From NCBI GenBank assembly GCA_016800925.1, contig JABCPU010000001.1, positions 701,938-765,937 on the forward strand: a stretch of 64,000 bases of DNA, written 5' to 3'. The notes under the pieces were generated by a model, which worked only from the letters and a program-made list of their open reading frames with translations, was not told the origin of the DNA and made no database searches. Positions 47,541 through 60,479 of this stretch are shown here, piece by piece. The position numbers and the translations under genes are program-made. Position 1 is the first letter of the stretch, and each line of letters begins with the position of its first letter. This DNA comes from Suillus spraguei. Its lineage: Eukaryota > Basidiomycota > Agaricomycetes > Boletales > Suillaceae.

Positions 47541-47699
47541 CGTATCATATGGGATATTATGCACATCCATTCACTCATATAATACGGAGATAGTTCACTG
47601 TAATATGTGATTGGTGGCAGTAGAAGAGCGCCTTCCAATTGCAAATTGAAGTTTGAACGCATACAAATTTGGTGTAAGGTTTGCATGCAGCTTAAAAGC

Positions 47700-48010
47700 T
47701 ATCATGAACAATGCCTTGAGCCTTCACAAGCTGTTATTGCCCAACCACCCTCCAAAACCTGGCCATGCGGACGATACAATGTGGTCATTGTGAATGTAGA
47801 TCCGACATTCAAGTGGCCCCACAGTCATTTAGAAGGTTTGCATTTGCTTCAAGTTCACTCTGTCCTCATCACTAACAATTCTTTTAGGTCATTGTGTTGG
47901 TCATCTATGCTTAATTTTTCGTCCCATTACCCCTTTGGAATACTCTGGGACATATCTTGCTTATGTGGAGCATCTCAACTGGCTTCCTCATACACTCCTT
48001 CCTGACATCT
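47700..48010 (+). pseudogene. C-terminal fragment resembling a large Agaricomycete transposase-type protein
   Basis: WPCGRYNVVIVNVDPTFKWPHS (47762-47820) is joined across a probable intron (47837-47889) to HCVGHLCLIFRPITP and YSGTYLAYVEHLNWLP (47890-47995). The pattern GRYxxVxVNxDPxxxWP ... RLIFRPxPP ... YVxxxxxxP is familiar from C-termini of transposon-encoded proteins of these fungi, but I cannot name the family with certainty. Confidence 0.4.
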
Positions 48011-50357
48011 TAGATGAGAGATTATTGTCATACCTCAAGACTGATGACAGCTGGCATCTGTATGATGTGGCATGCAAATGTTGGAACCCTGCCTTTCTTC
48101 CACCACTCTTGTGTCAGCCTGATCATAGAAAAGGTGAAAAAGAAAAAAAGAAAGCTAGTTTGGATGAAGAGGAGGAAGTAGAGAGTGACAAGACAGCTGG
48201 CGTTAAATCCCAGAATGATGAGGAGATGCTGGCAGATTTTTTCAACAGGATTATGAAGGTGATCCCAATCACCATAGAAGAACTTTGTTGAGATCTAGCT
48301 GCCAAGCATCTCAAGAAATCAGGAAGTTGCCGTTATGCAAAGTTAGAGAGCAGATACTCCCTTTGCATACCCTGAACTCCTCTGCCAAGTCGACCCCACA
48401 CACAGTCGCAGACAGACATGATGGATATGTTTCCAGCATTTTTGGGTTGTCGATGGACTGGCTTTTTTTCTACACGCAAAATGACAGGCACACCACTTGC
48501 AGTCAAGCCTGATCTTGTGTTGCAGGACAGCGATGGGAGTGATCCCGCTGGGCCAGACCTCATAGCGTGGAACGACATACTTATGTTTTGTGAGTTATCA
48601 AAGCTTGCAATGTGGCCTGAATTATTGGATACCTTGTATGCAAAGGTGTATGCAGTATATAAAGCACAATTGAATTGTTGAATTGTTTTTGTGCTGTCTA
48701 TCACAGACTTCCTCCTTTGAATCACCTTGTTTGATCGTTCAGGAGCAGTTCATTCATTACCCTACCATATCCACAAAATGCCAGTCGCGCTCATGGGCAT
48801 ACTTGGTGTGAGTGTCTACTTGAGCATCACAAATCTCGGCTATGATTCTACAGTCGTGTTATCTAAAATTTCTCACCACCTCTTCCTCAAACCATCCCCT
48901 CAATCAAAGTCGGTGACAAGACCTACTGCATCATCAAGCCAATTTTCACAAGGGCTGCCATCAGAGGCAGAGCCACCATGTGCTGGCACGTCCAGGATCC
49001 AGACACATGTAATGATATCATCATCAGAGGCAAACAGCCAAAGCACCCCCACTTCTATGTGGTAAAGGATACTTGGTGCATTGCTTCCCGCTTGAGTGTG
49101 GAAGAAGAAATTCTGGAGATGCTGAAAGATATCCGAGGGGTTCCAAAGCTCGTCAAGTCATGGGATGTTCAGGTCTCTGGGTGTCCTGATACCACGGGCC
49201 CTTGTCAGAAAACATTACCCCCAGGAACAAATGTGGCTGAGCTATGTATTCATTGATGCTTGGTCATGGAACCATATGCTGTTCCAATCACTTACTTTTC
49301 TCATCGAATGGAGTTGCTCAAGTGTATAATAGATGCGATAAATGGTAAGTGTTGAGAATCATACAGATCGCATATAGGCATTAATTACATTCTCTTACAG
49401 CGCATCGTGAGATCATCGGTCGAGGCATATTACACTGTGATATCAGCCTCAATAACATCATGATATATTTTGAGTATACTGTCAACGGCATCTTTGCAAG
49501 GGGTCTCTTAATCGATTATGACTATGCAACAAAGATCTCCAAGGGAACTGATCATGCTGTCGGATGACAGGACCTTAGTGTTAGTAGATCTGTATCTGTA
49601 TGTTTGTTGAAACTTATATGCCACTAATTTTCAGGGAACTTTGATGTTCATGGCTAGCGGCATTCTGCTGCAATACTCAGAGCACAGCATCCCATGTGAA
49701 CAAACAGTTGCTCATGATTTGGAATAATTTGTATATGTTTTCATCTATATCTGCGTGATGTACGATGGCCCTGGCGACAAGCGTCGAGATGGTAAGCTGT
49801 TCAATCAGACTGTTATTGGTCGGTGGATCTATGGGGAATGGGACACAATAGGATTGATTAAGGAGCGACATTTGGAACAACCTGATCTTATTATATCAGA
49901 CATCACTCCATACTTTCAGCCGTTTTCGACTCTCATCAGCAAGTTGTGCTCGCTTCTTAGCGAGCAGGTCAACTATATGAAAACCTTGGATGGCCATGGT
50001 ACTACACTCACCATCAATTCACCTCTTACGCATACACAACTAATCAACACAATCCGGCTGGCTATTGATGATGATGACCATGACAAACCTCTTTCACTCC
50101 ATACACACATCAGGTGGCTCATTTTTGAGGGTAAAGCACCTTCATTTATTACTGAAGGTGATAGACCATATCTAGCCTCCAAGGCAAAAAGGAGCGGTGC
50201 TATTCTCGACAATCAACATTCTTCAAAGCACCAGAGAACTACTAGTGGAGTCATGAGATCATTGAACTCTGGTACTGCTTGTCCCATTAGAGCAACCAGG
50301 GGATCAGGGAATTCTACTAGGCAGAGTAGGAGGCACCGTAGCGGGCGTAGGTCTTGA
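48010..50357 (+). pseudogene. FunK1-type fungal protein kinase pseudogene
   Basis: An N-terminal FunK1 region (MFPAFLGCRW, KPDLVLQDSD, 48420-48660) leads to FDRSGAVHSLPYHIHKMPVALMGIL (48728-48805), ATMCWHVQDPDTC-like sequence, EEEILEMLKDIRGVPKLVKSW (49100-49165), then VMEPYAVPITYFSHRMELLKCIIDAI. The catalytic loop is HCDISLNNIMI (49434-49468; Arg of HRD replaced by Cys) and the metal-binding motif is LIDYDYA (49510-49530), as usual for this family. In-frame stops at about 49567 and 49726 and other breaks kill it. The C-terminus (49755-50357) includes YGEWDTIGLIKERHL. FunK1 kinases are expanded in mushroom-forming fungi with little known function. Confidence 0.75.
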
Positions 50358-50537
50358 TCATAATGAGATATATTTTCACTCACACTATACCTATTCTTCT
50401 ATGTACCAAGGCTTCATATTGTGCCACCATGTCGATATGCTTCCGCAGATATATATCTACTACTGGAGTTTGAACCAAACACCTAATAAATCATAATCAA
50501 AATTGAACTTGCCTTGCAGCTCTTTGGGTTGCAAACC

Positions 50538-52930
50538 ATGGCACTGCGCAAGAAGAGCACTGCAAACAAGGAGAACAAGAACAAAGAGTTGGAGAAGCAA
50601 GGTAATTATCTACACTACTCGTCTTCTGCTCACATTTTACTTCATAGGAATGCGATGTTCAACCCACAACAACTGAGGCAATGGAGGATGTCTTCAACAG
50701 ATGGAGAACATTGAGTGTATCCAAACAACAAAACATCTGTGCAAGAAAGCCAACCGTGCTCTACAGTCGCAGCCTGTGAACGTGTTGGTGCCTCAGCCAG
50801 CAAAGCATCTCTCCAAGCCCCAAGCTCGTCTTCGAGACTCTCCAGCTGCAGAGTCTGAAGCAAGCCATCAGTCCCATGACAAACAGCCCATTAATCCAAG
50901 TTGACACCTTGCCAAACCCAGGGGACGATACGGGTTCGCTCCAACAGCTGCCAGGTCAGCACAGTGTACAGTAGCGTCTGACCACTTTGATGACAACGAA
51001 GGTACAAAGCCTGATGAGGACTGGGATGGTGATGATGGATACGATGACAGTTTGAGGCCTGACGGCAACAATATCGACAGAGAGGTGCACGATCAGGAAT
51101 ATGACAATGAGGAGGGTCAGGAATATGACAATGAGGAGGGTGGCTGGGATGATGGGATGAATGGTCCAGGTGATGCCAACAATAGCAAAAATGCTGATGA
51201 GCTGTTCGGTCTTTCAGGCATTGATGTAGATCAATGTGAGTCAATTTGTGGTTCCTTGTTGTTACACTTGATATTTTCCTTGAGCACAATCATCTCCTGA
51301 CATCGATATGACTAGTGCATGCTGGCTTGTACAGTCCTTGACCTAGCTAACTGTCACACAGGGCCAGGAACCCTTGAAGTCGACGACCCCCACCTTCACA
51401 GTGAGTTCTCTTGTTTTGTAGCAATTTGTTTTGTTTGGTAGCCCACCCATAGAACGCAGGTTAACGCCAGAAGGATATCATACTGATGCAGATGATGAAC
51501 AGTGCATACCTCCCGTGAAACAGCGTATGATATCACCCATGTCACCCACAAGTAGTGAAACCAATGAAGCACCACACCTCCTGTAAAAGAATGTGTGTTG
51601 TCATGCAGATCCACTGATAGATGTGCAGGACAACAAGTACCTCACAAGAACCAACATAGGACACCATCAGGTCCAGTCACTAACTGCAACACTGTCCATC
51701 GACCCTCCAATCGTCCTCATTCTCAGCCCAATGTACCACCCAACCATTGTCAATGGGACAACCATCATGTCCAGTCCAAACAACAGTCTTCCAACCGCCA
51801 CAACCATTGCAGTTCTGCTCAGTCTGAAGCACAATCATCTGGTCACCATCAATGTGGTGATGTCCTTCTTCGGCACCAAGAAAGGAACAGGCATCCTAGG
51901 TCCCCTGATCTAGACTATTCGCAAGAATGCCAACAAGGTGAAAACTGTATTGAAGGTGAGGAAGCTGAAGAAGAGCAGACCAAGAAGGATGAAGACATTG
52001 TCATTGTCGTCCAGCCTGCAAGGAGGAGTCGCAAATGATTAAATGGTCCCATCCCAATGCAGCTTCAGTTTTCCCCACCGGTGTACAGGGACTTACTTGA
52101 GAAGGCGAAGAAGCGGTCTAGGCTTGAATCTCTCAATAATTCATTCCCTCATCATGAGACTTTCCTTGCTGAGGATGTGATTGAAATTCTAGCAGAACTA
52201 CATGATCAGTTTGCTGCAGAAGGTTGCAGCATGGAGGAAGGCTATTGGGAGAGCTACAAGCATAATATGGCTATCATAGTATTTCGTTTCCTTGTCTGTT
52301 TTTGCTATTTGATTTGTTGACTCAATATCATCACAGTTATGGTATGATTTAGGAAACATGCACTCCAAGTTCAAAAGCAGCCCACCCAATTGTTCAAAGT
52401 CGGTATGAGCTTTTCCGCAAAGCTGATGAAATCAAAGACAATGATGACGCCATGGAACACATTCATAATGGCATAAAGGACCTTCAGGATGAGGCGAAGT
52501 TCCTATGAGGCAGACTGGACTCACAGGTATGAATAAAATTGCACAATCAGCTTTGACCTCACCTCTCACGCAGGGCCGCACTAATAATCTTGCACACATC
52601 GCACTGGAGGATCTTTGTAAAATGTACTGTTACATGGGTAAGAACGCACTGGCTCAATTTTTTCCTGACATCTTTGCAAATTCCATACCCAAAGGTGCAG
52701 TAGCACTGGCTGCCACAATCATAAGTAAGTTCATTTTTCCTGAATGTGCGCTGATCTATTTCAGCTGGCTGCAGCACTTGATGAATACAGGATGGGTGTG
52801 TGGTGTGTGGGAAAATTGCATGTTGATATGTACTGTCCCATTCACAAAGGTATCCTAAGCTTGATGGACCAGATCAAAAAAGACTGGTACCACGAATCCA
52901 AGTGCCGTGGGTTTAGGTGTTGATGGGCAA
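50538..52930 (+). pseudogene. DUF6532-like protein pseudogene
   Basis: MALRKKSTANKENKNKELEKQ (50538) starts a low-complexity N-terminal half: repeats of YDNEEG (51097-51140) and His/Gln/Ser-rich parts (51595-51950). The C-terminal half holds a folded block with ALEDLCKMYCYMGKNALAQFFPDIFANSIPKGAVALAATII (52590-52725), continued after an intron by an LDEYRMGVW-like helix (52770-52800) and 'HKGILSLMDQIKKDW' (52845-52885). This is the shape of the domain called DUF6532 in Agaricomycetes. Stops and frameshifts are present (around 52030, 52500). Function unknown. Confidence 0.5.
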
Positions 52931-53335
52931 AGGCCACTAGGTATCAAGTGTTCTCTGGTCATAGATATCATTGATGACACTTGTACTAGTGCCAAGACAG
53001 AGGCGCCAAAGACTCACACCATCGTCTTCCAAGCTGTGCTTAACTAACTCAATCATTTCATTTGTTTGCACTCATTTTCCGTGGAATTATGCTATTGCCA
53101 TTACATTCCATACATCTATCTACTGATCATTAATGTTGCATAGTTAAACACAATCCCATATGGTACACAATCTTTATAATGAATGATATATGTTTATCAT
53201 GCTTGTGTTGCTACTGTAAGTCTTGCACCCAGTTCTGTCCCAGTTCTGTCCCAGGTCTGTCCCAGGTCTGTCCTAGGTCTGTCCCAGTTCTTTGCAGACA
53301 GAACCCTTGCTGTGTGCACTGGGGTGCTGTGCAGT
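52931..53335. other. Gene-free stretch with a 10-bp minisatellite
   Basis: CCCAGTTCTGT/CCCAGGTCTGT units repeat about six times at 53232-53298. Otherwise AT-rich, without a recognisable gene. Confidence 0.6.
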
Positions 53336-53520
53336 GCTGTTGTCATATACCATACATTCAGGTCCGATCCATGGACATCTGGACACCCAATTCATACATC
53401 CTAGTCCACCCATCCAATCCAGCTCACATATCCAATCCACCCATCCACTCCAATCCATATCCATCCATATCTAATCCATATCCATATCCGACTCAGTCCA
53501 TCCATCCGATCTGATCCACC

Positions 53521-54762
53521 TGTTACGAACTGGGATGGCATCACCAGCGACAGTGAAAAGACACAGCCGGTCTGCTGGGAAGTTCTACAATGTCCAGAAG
53601 AGGACAAGGTGAAAGTACAAGGAACGCGTTCCGAGTACGATCAAGGGTTCGGCCTCAAAGACGAGTCTAAGAGGTTCTGTGAGAATAGAGACTAAGGCTA
53701 AGGAGTGCTTAGACTTAGAGACAATTCAAGACGACTTAGGTTGGAGACCTAAGCGAAGGAGATTCCAGGTAAAACCCAGTAAGATTAAAGTAAAGAATCT
53801 ACTACAAGTACACTGTGCTTATATAGGTCAATATGTGCGCACAGACTGTCATATACCATACTTCTAATCTCAGATCCGATCATATCCGTCCAGATCCGAT
53901 CGTTTCCATATCCGTCCGGTCCACAGATCCTGTCCGGACCACCCATCCGAATGTACTCACTTCTCGCACCTTAACTCCCTGGTGAACATCTGCGTCTATC
54001 TCCTTTCATCATTTCTCCTACTACCGGTACTCCGGCTGTTTATATTTCCGTCCTGTGTTACTGATCCGTTTCCTGTGTTCATTTCCGACTCATGCTTACT
54101 GATCCGCTGTGCAATAACTAATAGACTTCCGTTACACTTCGTACATAGCCCTCGGTCCCGGACTTGCTGATTATCCGTCTTAGATACTTACTGTATATAA
54201 ACCACTTGTAGATCTCCGTAGAACCTTAGTTCGAATATCATCTTAGATTCTACTCATTCTGCCTCCTCCGGACTTAAGCCACTCTCCGCTTTAAGTCACC
54301 TTCCGAGACTTAGGATTGACTCCTATAGTCCATACCTCCGACTCTATCTTCGGATAGTCCATCTCCGTTAGTTTCTAGTTAGGAACTCATTCCGAAACTA
54401 GCCTTAATCTCTTTCCTCTCCTTACGTTCCGAATTACCTTCGGACGTATTATATCCGACACCTTCGGACACCCGGATCCGTCACGCAACCCCTTCCGGGT
54501 CTTCGGACGAATAACTCCTCCCTGAAATAAAGGGCATTACTCGAGAAAGGGGCACAGTGTACGAACTGAGGCCAAAGCCCTTCGGATCTCTCTACCCTTG
54601 AGTACAGTCTTAACACAGACCAGGTAACCGTGAGAATGTAACTGTGTATCCTAATAAGGAAGGCATGTGTTGTACAGATGCGTTGAGCATATGAGTCAAG
54701 TCATGTGATATACAAGTAAGAAGATAAAGGGAGAATGAATGGGGGCACGTACAACTGTAACA
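53521..54762 (-). repeat. 3' LTR of element 2, interrupted
   Basis: 53521-53846 and 54616-54762 together form a 468-bp LTR; the 769 bp between them are a foreign solo LTR. Confidence 0.95.
53847..54615. mobile_element. Inner solo LTR of family X
   Basis: TGTCATATACC...CTTAACA, 769 bp, with a perfect 5-bp target duplication CAGAC (53842-53846 and 54616-54620). The empty site is preserved in the right LTR of element 2 (61740-61750). Rich in TCCGGA-type pieces; no coding sequence. Confidence 0.9.
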
Positions 54763-54795
54763 TTACCCCCGTTTTACATTGAAAGTCACCGACTT

Positions 54796-56265
54796 TCAAA
54801 CATCTCTGTTGTCGTCATAGACGGGATCATAGTCATCATAGTTAGCGACGTCTTCATCAGCGGCACTTCCTCCTAACATATAAGCCGCTTCCTCCTCTGC
54901 TACAGTCCTTGCCTGTCGACCTTCTTTTCGTCATCGACGGTTAATGAGATATTGTTCCCACCTACGCAGTGCATCATAAAATCTGTTGTCCTTCCAGGTA
55001 AGCGTAAATGGGGGATCTCCACAACGCTGAGGGCAATAGATAGACAGATGGGCAGGAGCGTGTCGCAGACAGATTTGGCACTGATAGTCGGGGCAATTCT
55101 TTTGCCGATGTCTGACAATGCCACAGAGTCGGCATTTCATATTTTCATCGGTGTTAGAGGTAGACATGCATAATGGTGACGGTGAGATGATGGGTTTAGG
55201 ACTAGTGGATCTGGCGCATTTCTTCCCCTTGTTCTGTCTCATACATTTTAAGGCAAGGGTGTTATTGCGCCTAAGCTGCGCCTGCTGGGCTGGAGTAAGA
55301 GTGTATGCTGATATTGGGAGATCAGGGGTGGTTCCTCGTTCAGCAATTGCAAGGAGTTCATTGCCAGAAGAAGAGGAAGTGATTCCGAAGTCTTTCACTA
55401 AAACTGGCGAGACAGGATCCATTGGACCAAATGATGACGGAATTGACATGGGAGGATGGATGTGCAGGTCACGAAGTCGGGGGCCGAGTGTTATTAATTC
55501 AGCAACAGGGATTCCTAACCTCTTTGCAGCTTCACACTGTTCTTCTGTACAGGGCTCATATAGCCATGCAGGATGATCATAGGATACTGTAATGGGGGGC
55601 GGTGAGGTTGGTTGTTCGATGGGGGATGGAGTTCATGGAGAAGCGAGGTCGGTTTGCATTTGTTGCAGATCAATAATAGCTTCTTCGACTAAATTTCTGG
55701 CTGCTCTGGTTTCAGCGACTGATTGTTGGATGGTTTTGACGACTGCGTTGGTGAGCTGTCCGATCTCTTGGACAGCAGTACATAAGCCAACAAGGGCATT
55801 AAGATTAGAATGCATGCGCGAAGAAGAGGGTGCTGGAATAGGAAGTGGCATATCTTCCTGCAGAGAGGGAGGTCAAGCAATACCTGCTCGGCGTTCGGCC
55901 ACGATGTGAATAGCTTCCTCAACATCGCTCTTAAAAGAACTGGGAAGCAGCAGCATAGCGTAAGAACGAATGCGTTTTTGAAGATGTAGGAAGCGTTGAC
56001 GATATGTAGTGTCTGTGGTTTCATTGGCAGTGGTTTCAATAAGGGCGGCAGTACAGATAATGTTGACGAGGAGGAGGGCCAGGAAGGCACCTTTTTCTGT
56101 GAGGATTCTTTTGACTTCAAGGGCGTGTCCTTCACATAGAAGGGCAGCTTCGATGTAAGAGGTATTGTCAATTTCATTGGCAAGGGTTCCGTAGTTTTCA
56201 GCGTCAGAGTCAGAGTCATTGTTAGCAACAGTGACGGGGGTGATGTATGCAGTGGGGAAAGACAT
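54796..56265 (-). pseudogene. Third ORF of element 2, two-zinc-knuckle protein
   Basis: ATG 56265 to TGA 54796-54798 is 489 codons, identical in length to the ORF at 42004-43473 and in one frame throughout, with only premature TGA codons (about 55872, 55636 and 54931). Both knuckles survive (CRLCGIVRHRQKNC, CQICLRHAPAHLSIYC), as does the DLHIHPPMSIPSSFGPMDP segment. The first premature TGA stands where element 1 has CGA. Confidence 0.8.
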
Positions 56266-56320
56266 TTAGAGCAGTGTTAGTTGATCAAGTGCTGGTGCGG
56301 TTTGATTGACTGGAGGATAA

Positions 56321-59300
56321 TCAGAGGGAATGTTGCTTCTTATAGGCATTCAGGATTCGAGCAGAGTTCTTCAAGTTCTTTTCTGGGAGCCATTCGTTAT
56401 CTCCCGATGAGTATCCTTTCCAGGAAACAAGATAGTGTCGGCGAGTGCCGGTTCCTTTGTGAGAAAGAATTGCTTCTATTTCATATTCTTCTTCTTCTTC
56501 AATGATGTCAGGTGGTGGTTCAGGGAAGTTCGGACCGTGTACGTCTGTTTCGCTATAGGATGATAAGACGGAAGCGTGGAACGTAGGATGAATTTTCCAC
56601 TGCGGAGGGAGTTTAAGTGTGAACGTGATGGGCGATAAGACATCAATGATAGGGAAAGGTCCGTATCACTTTGGCGCAAGTTTCCTTGATGGGAGTTTAA
56701 GTCTAAGATTAGCGGCAGATAGCCAAACCTTATCTCCGATCTTCCATGGAATGTACTTATCTCCTCGGGATCATTCGGCCATTGTTTGCATTGCAATATT
56801 ATGGCAGGCGATTGCTTCTTCTCTTATCTTCTGCAGGGATTGTACTCGATCTTCTGCTGCAGGGACGGATGAATCAGGGATAAGGTGAGGGATAGCGCGT
56901 GGTTCGTATCCCATCATCAAATAGAAGGGTGATGCATTCCTTGCATCATGTTTTCAGTGGTTGTGGACAAATTCGGCGATTGGTAGATGTTCTACCCAAT
57001 CTTCAGGATTGTTACGGCAATAGATGTGTAGATATGTTTCAAGTTCCTGATTTAGCCTTTCAGTTTGACCATCAGTCTGCGGGTGATAAGCCGTAGATGG
57101 AGCGATGACGTAGTTGAGAAGTCGGGCAAGCTCTTTAGAGAAGCGAGATAGGAATTGCGGACCTTGATCCGAGATGACTTTGTCATGGAGTCCAAATCGT
57201 CGGTAGACGTGTTTCAAGAATAGTTTAGCAACGCCTTCGGAAGTGATGGTTTTCAAACAGGGGATAATAATTACCCCCTTCGTAAGGCCATGGTCTACCA
57301 CGACCATGATACTATCAAAGCCTCCAGAGAGAGGAAGGTCAGTGATCAGATCGACAGAGACCTGGGAAAAGGGCCGAGTCACGGAGGAGGGAATCGGGGC
57401 AAGTGGAGGTCGAACAGGGTGAGTATCAGCTTTCATTTGCTGACAAAGGGCGCAACCCTCGACATATTTCCGAATATAAGAGCCCATGGCGGGCCACCAG
57501 GCTTCACACTTGACAAGTTCTTCAGTTTTGAATCTACCGGGGTGTCCTGCGGTAGGATGATCATGATACCTTTGCAGGATATCGGGACGATGTGCTGGTG
57601 GAATATAGGCACGATTCTTAAAATAGAGGACGTTCTCCTCAATCTTCCAATCAGAGAGTGCTGATTTCATAGGTGGAAGGCATACGCCGTCAAGGGTGTC
57701 AGATGCTGTTTTGAAGACAGGGTCGTCGAGGGGGTCAGAGGATGACAAAATGTCCTGCAGGTCGGTGTCAATAAGGCGAACGAATAAAGCGTCGGGGAGA
57801 AGAGTCTGGTCCTCATTATCATCTTTGCTGGAATCGTAGTCAGGTCGGCGAGATAGCGCATCAGGTACTGCTAATTTAGTACCTGCAACGTGATGTAGTT
57901 CGATGTCGTAAATAGACAAAATCAATTGCCAATGTGCTTGGTGACGGGTAAGCTTCTGTGCACTTCTAAAGTACAGAAGATTCTTGTGGTCGGTGAATAC
58001 CAGGACGGGGTGTGGGTTTCCCTCAAGATAATGGCGCCATTCGTTCAGTGCCCGGATTACGGCAAGGAGTTCCCAATCAAAGATCTGGTAATTGCGTTCT
58101 GCGGGGTTCAAAGACTGTGAGAGATATGCACATGGGTGATAAACGCCATTTTCATCAGTCTGCAAGAGAACTCCACCGGTTGCTACGAGCGAAGCATCGG
58201 TAGCAATAGCAAATTGTCGGGAAGGATCAGGGTTACGGAGTACCGGTTGGGATGTAAAGCGTCGTTTCAGTTCTTCGAAGGTGTCCATGCATTCGGTTGA
58301 CCAATCAAAGGCCTTATCTTTCTTTGTTAAATCGATAAGAGGTCGGGCGATGTCAGAATAGTGGGAAATGAACGTGCAGTAGAAGTTGCAAAAACCGAGG
58401 AAAGACCCAACATCTTTTACAGATTTCGGGACTGGCCATTCGGAGATTCCCTTGGTCTTGGCGGTATCCATAGCAACTTGTCCAGGACGAATTATCATTC
58501 CGAGGTATTCCACTTCTTCTGCATCGAAGGTGCATTTTTCTGGTTTCAAGAACAGGTGTTCCTTTCGTATCTTCATCAAAACCCATCTTGTCTGTTCATG
58601 ATGTTCTGCCATAGTTGTAGAGAAAATCAGGATATTGTCCATGTAGATAACCATCCATCCTTCATTGATTTCCTGCTGGAAGGTATGATTCATGTATGCT
58701 TGGAAAGTTGCCAGTGAATTGCAAAGGCCAAAGAACATGATGTTCGGTTCAAAGAGGCCAAATTCCGTAGTGAAAGCAGCTTTCCATGTATCATCAGGAT
58801 GGATGCGAATATTGTTATAGCCGGACCGGATATCCATTTTCATAAAGAACTGTGCGTTGTGAAGGCGTGCGATGAGGGAAATAGGAAGCGGGAGTGGATA
58901 GGCATTCTTGACTGTCCAATCATTGATGTAGCAATAATCTTGACAGGGACGCAATTCTCCACTCTTCTTTCCCACAAAGAAGAAACCACTGGCTTGGGGT
59001 GACTTCGATTCTGAGATAAAACCTTTCGCAACGTTTTCATCGATAAATGTTTTGACGGCAGCACGTTCTTTTTCCGATAGCGGGTAAACCTTAGACATAC
59101 GAGGGATGAAACTGGGTTTAGTATCAATCCGATGATCAATACCGGGGCGTTCGGGGGGTAGTTTGTTCAGTCCGTCTTTAGCAAAGACGTCTGCGAAGTC
59201 GTGTAAATAGTCCGGGACCAGTTCTTCGAAGGATTTCTTTTTCTTTTCCTTCTCATCCGTGGCGAATTCCTGAGCTTTGTTACTGTATTTCGGAGGAGGA

Positions 59301-60330
59301 AGGGAGTTGTGGAATAGTTGGGAGTTGTTCGAGTCGGGAAGTTCCATCATGTGTGAGGGCGTGTCCATGGATACTTCTTCTATAATTCTCATGCTAACCC
59401 CATCGGTAGCATATTCCACAAGAAATTCTCCATCTCCAAATTCGTAGGAGAAATTTCACGGACTTCTGGTGCATGCCAGACATCTTGCATGGTATTGAAT
59501 TGATCATCGTCCTCTGTTGGGATCAACGAGGGCATGGGTTCTTCTTCATTGGAGGTTTCTTCAATTGAAGCTGATAGAGTTTTCGGGGGAACATAGAATT
59601 TGGATAATTTCGGTACGTTGGTATCTCGTCCGGGAATCTCCTCTTCTGCTTTTCTTTTCCCGTGCTTCTGTTCATCTATTGGTCGTTGCTCAATAGGTTC
59701 TTGTCCAACCGATGCTCGGGCTCGGATTCATTCTTGCACTTTTCTGCGTGGGGAATCGGTGATACTGCTCGCGGCATTGTACACAGGGAGTGGGTCTGTA
59801 GTACATGGCATTTGTACTTCAGGTTCGGATCTTAGAAATAGAAGGATAATGAGGGATCTCGGAAGTTGGGAATGTTGCCATTTCTTAGGATGCATTGAAA
59901 ACGGGGGTAATCCATTCTTCTTCTGATCATATCCATGTCGATTTCAATTTCATCTGATTTCGTTGTTCGAGGAAGGACTAGTGTTTCAGCGCCCAATCTA
60001 TACTTGGGTTCATTGCCATAACCATGGAATTCCCAGAAGGATTTGATCTCTTCTTCCTAGTTTGGTGATATTGAATTTTCCATACATGGTTCGTTCATCA
60101 ATTTTGACCACTAGGAGACAGTAATGGTGATTGGTCCTCCTTTTATAAGAGTTCCATCAGCTGTAGTAACTCGAAATGGTGTTTTGAGTTTTCGTCGTGT
60201 GATTTGATGGAGTTTCACAAACTCCTCGGAAATAAATGTTCCGGCCGCTCCTGAATCATAACAGCGGTGGTGTCGACGGATTTTAAGCGAGTACGCGAGT
60301 GGAGGGTGATAGGGACAGAAGTTCTTTTCT
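56321..60330 (-). pseudogene. Pol of element 2
   Basis: The longest open part is 56954-59419 (821 codons): RT with [19 protein letters not shown] and YMDN instead of YMDD (58634-58636), RNase H (VFTDHKNL), integrase zinc domain (HDHPTAGHPGR, GCALCQQMK), DDE core (SVDLITDLP, ISDQGPQFLSRF, TDGQTERLNQELE). It stops at TGA after IAEFVHNH, where element 1 has CGA. Chromodomain follows (about 56330-56520), pol end TGA 56321-56323. The protease block YDSGAAGTFISEEFVKLH lies at 60190-60255 after a one-base loss. Without a second active-site Asp the RT cannot work. Confidence 0.92.
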
Positions 60331-60479
60331 TTCACCTACAGCGCGTACAAGTCTTAGTAATACATTGGGAGAAACATACGTCGAATCTTTGTTTCTCCAA
60401 GTCAAAAATCCTCAACAATCCGCCTCACAGTTTCTTCGTCTTCTTCTTCTTTGACTTCGGTTTGTCGGAGCGGGGTCTT

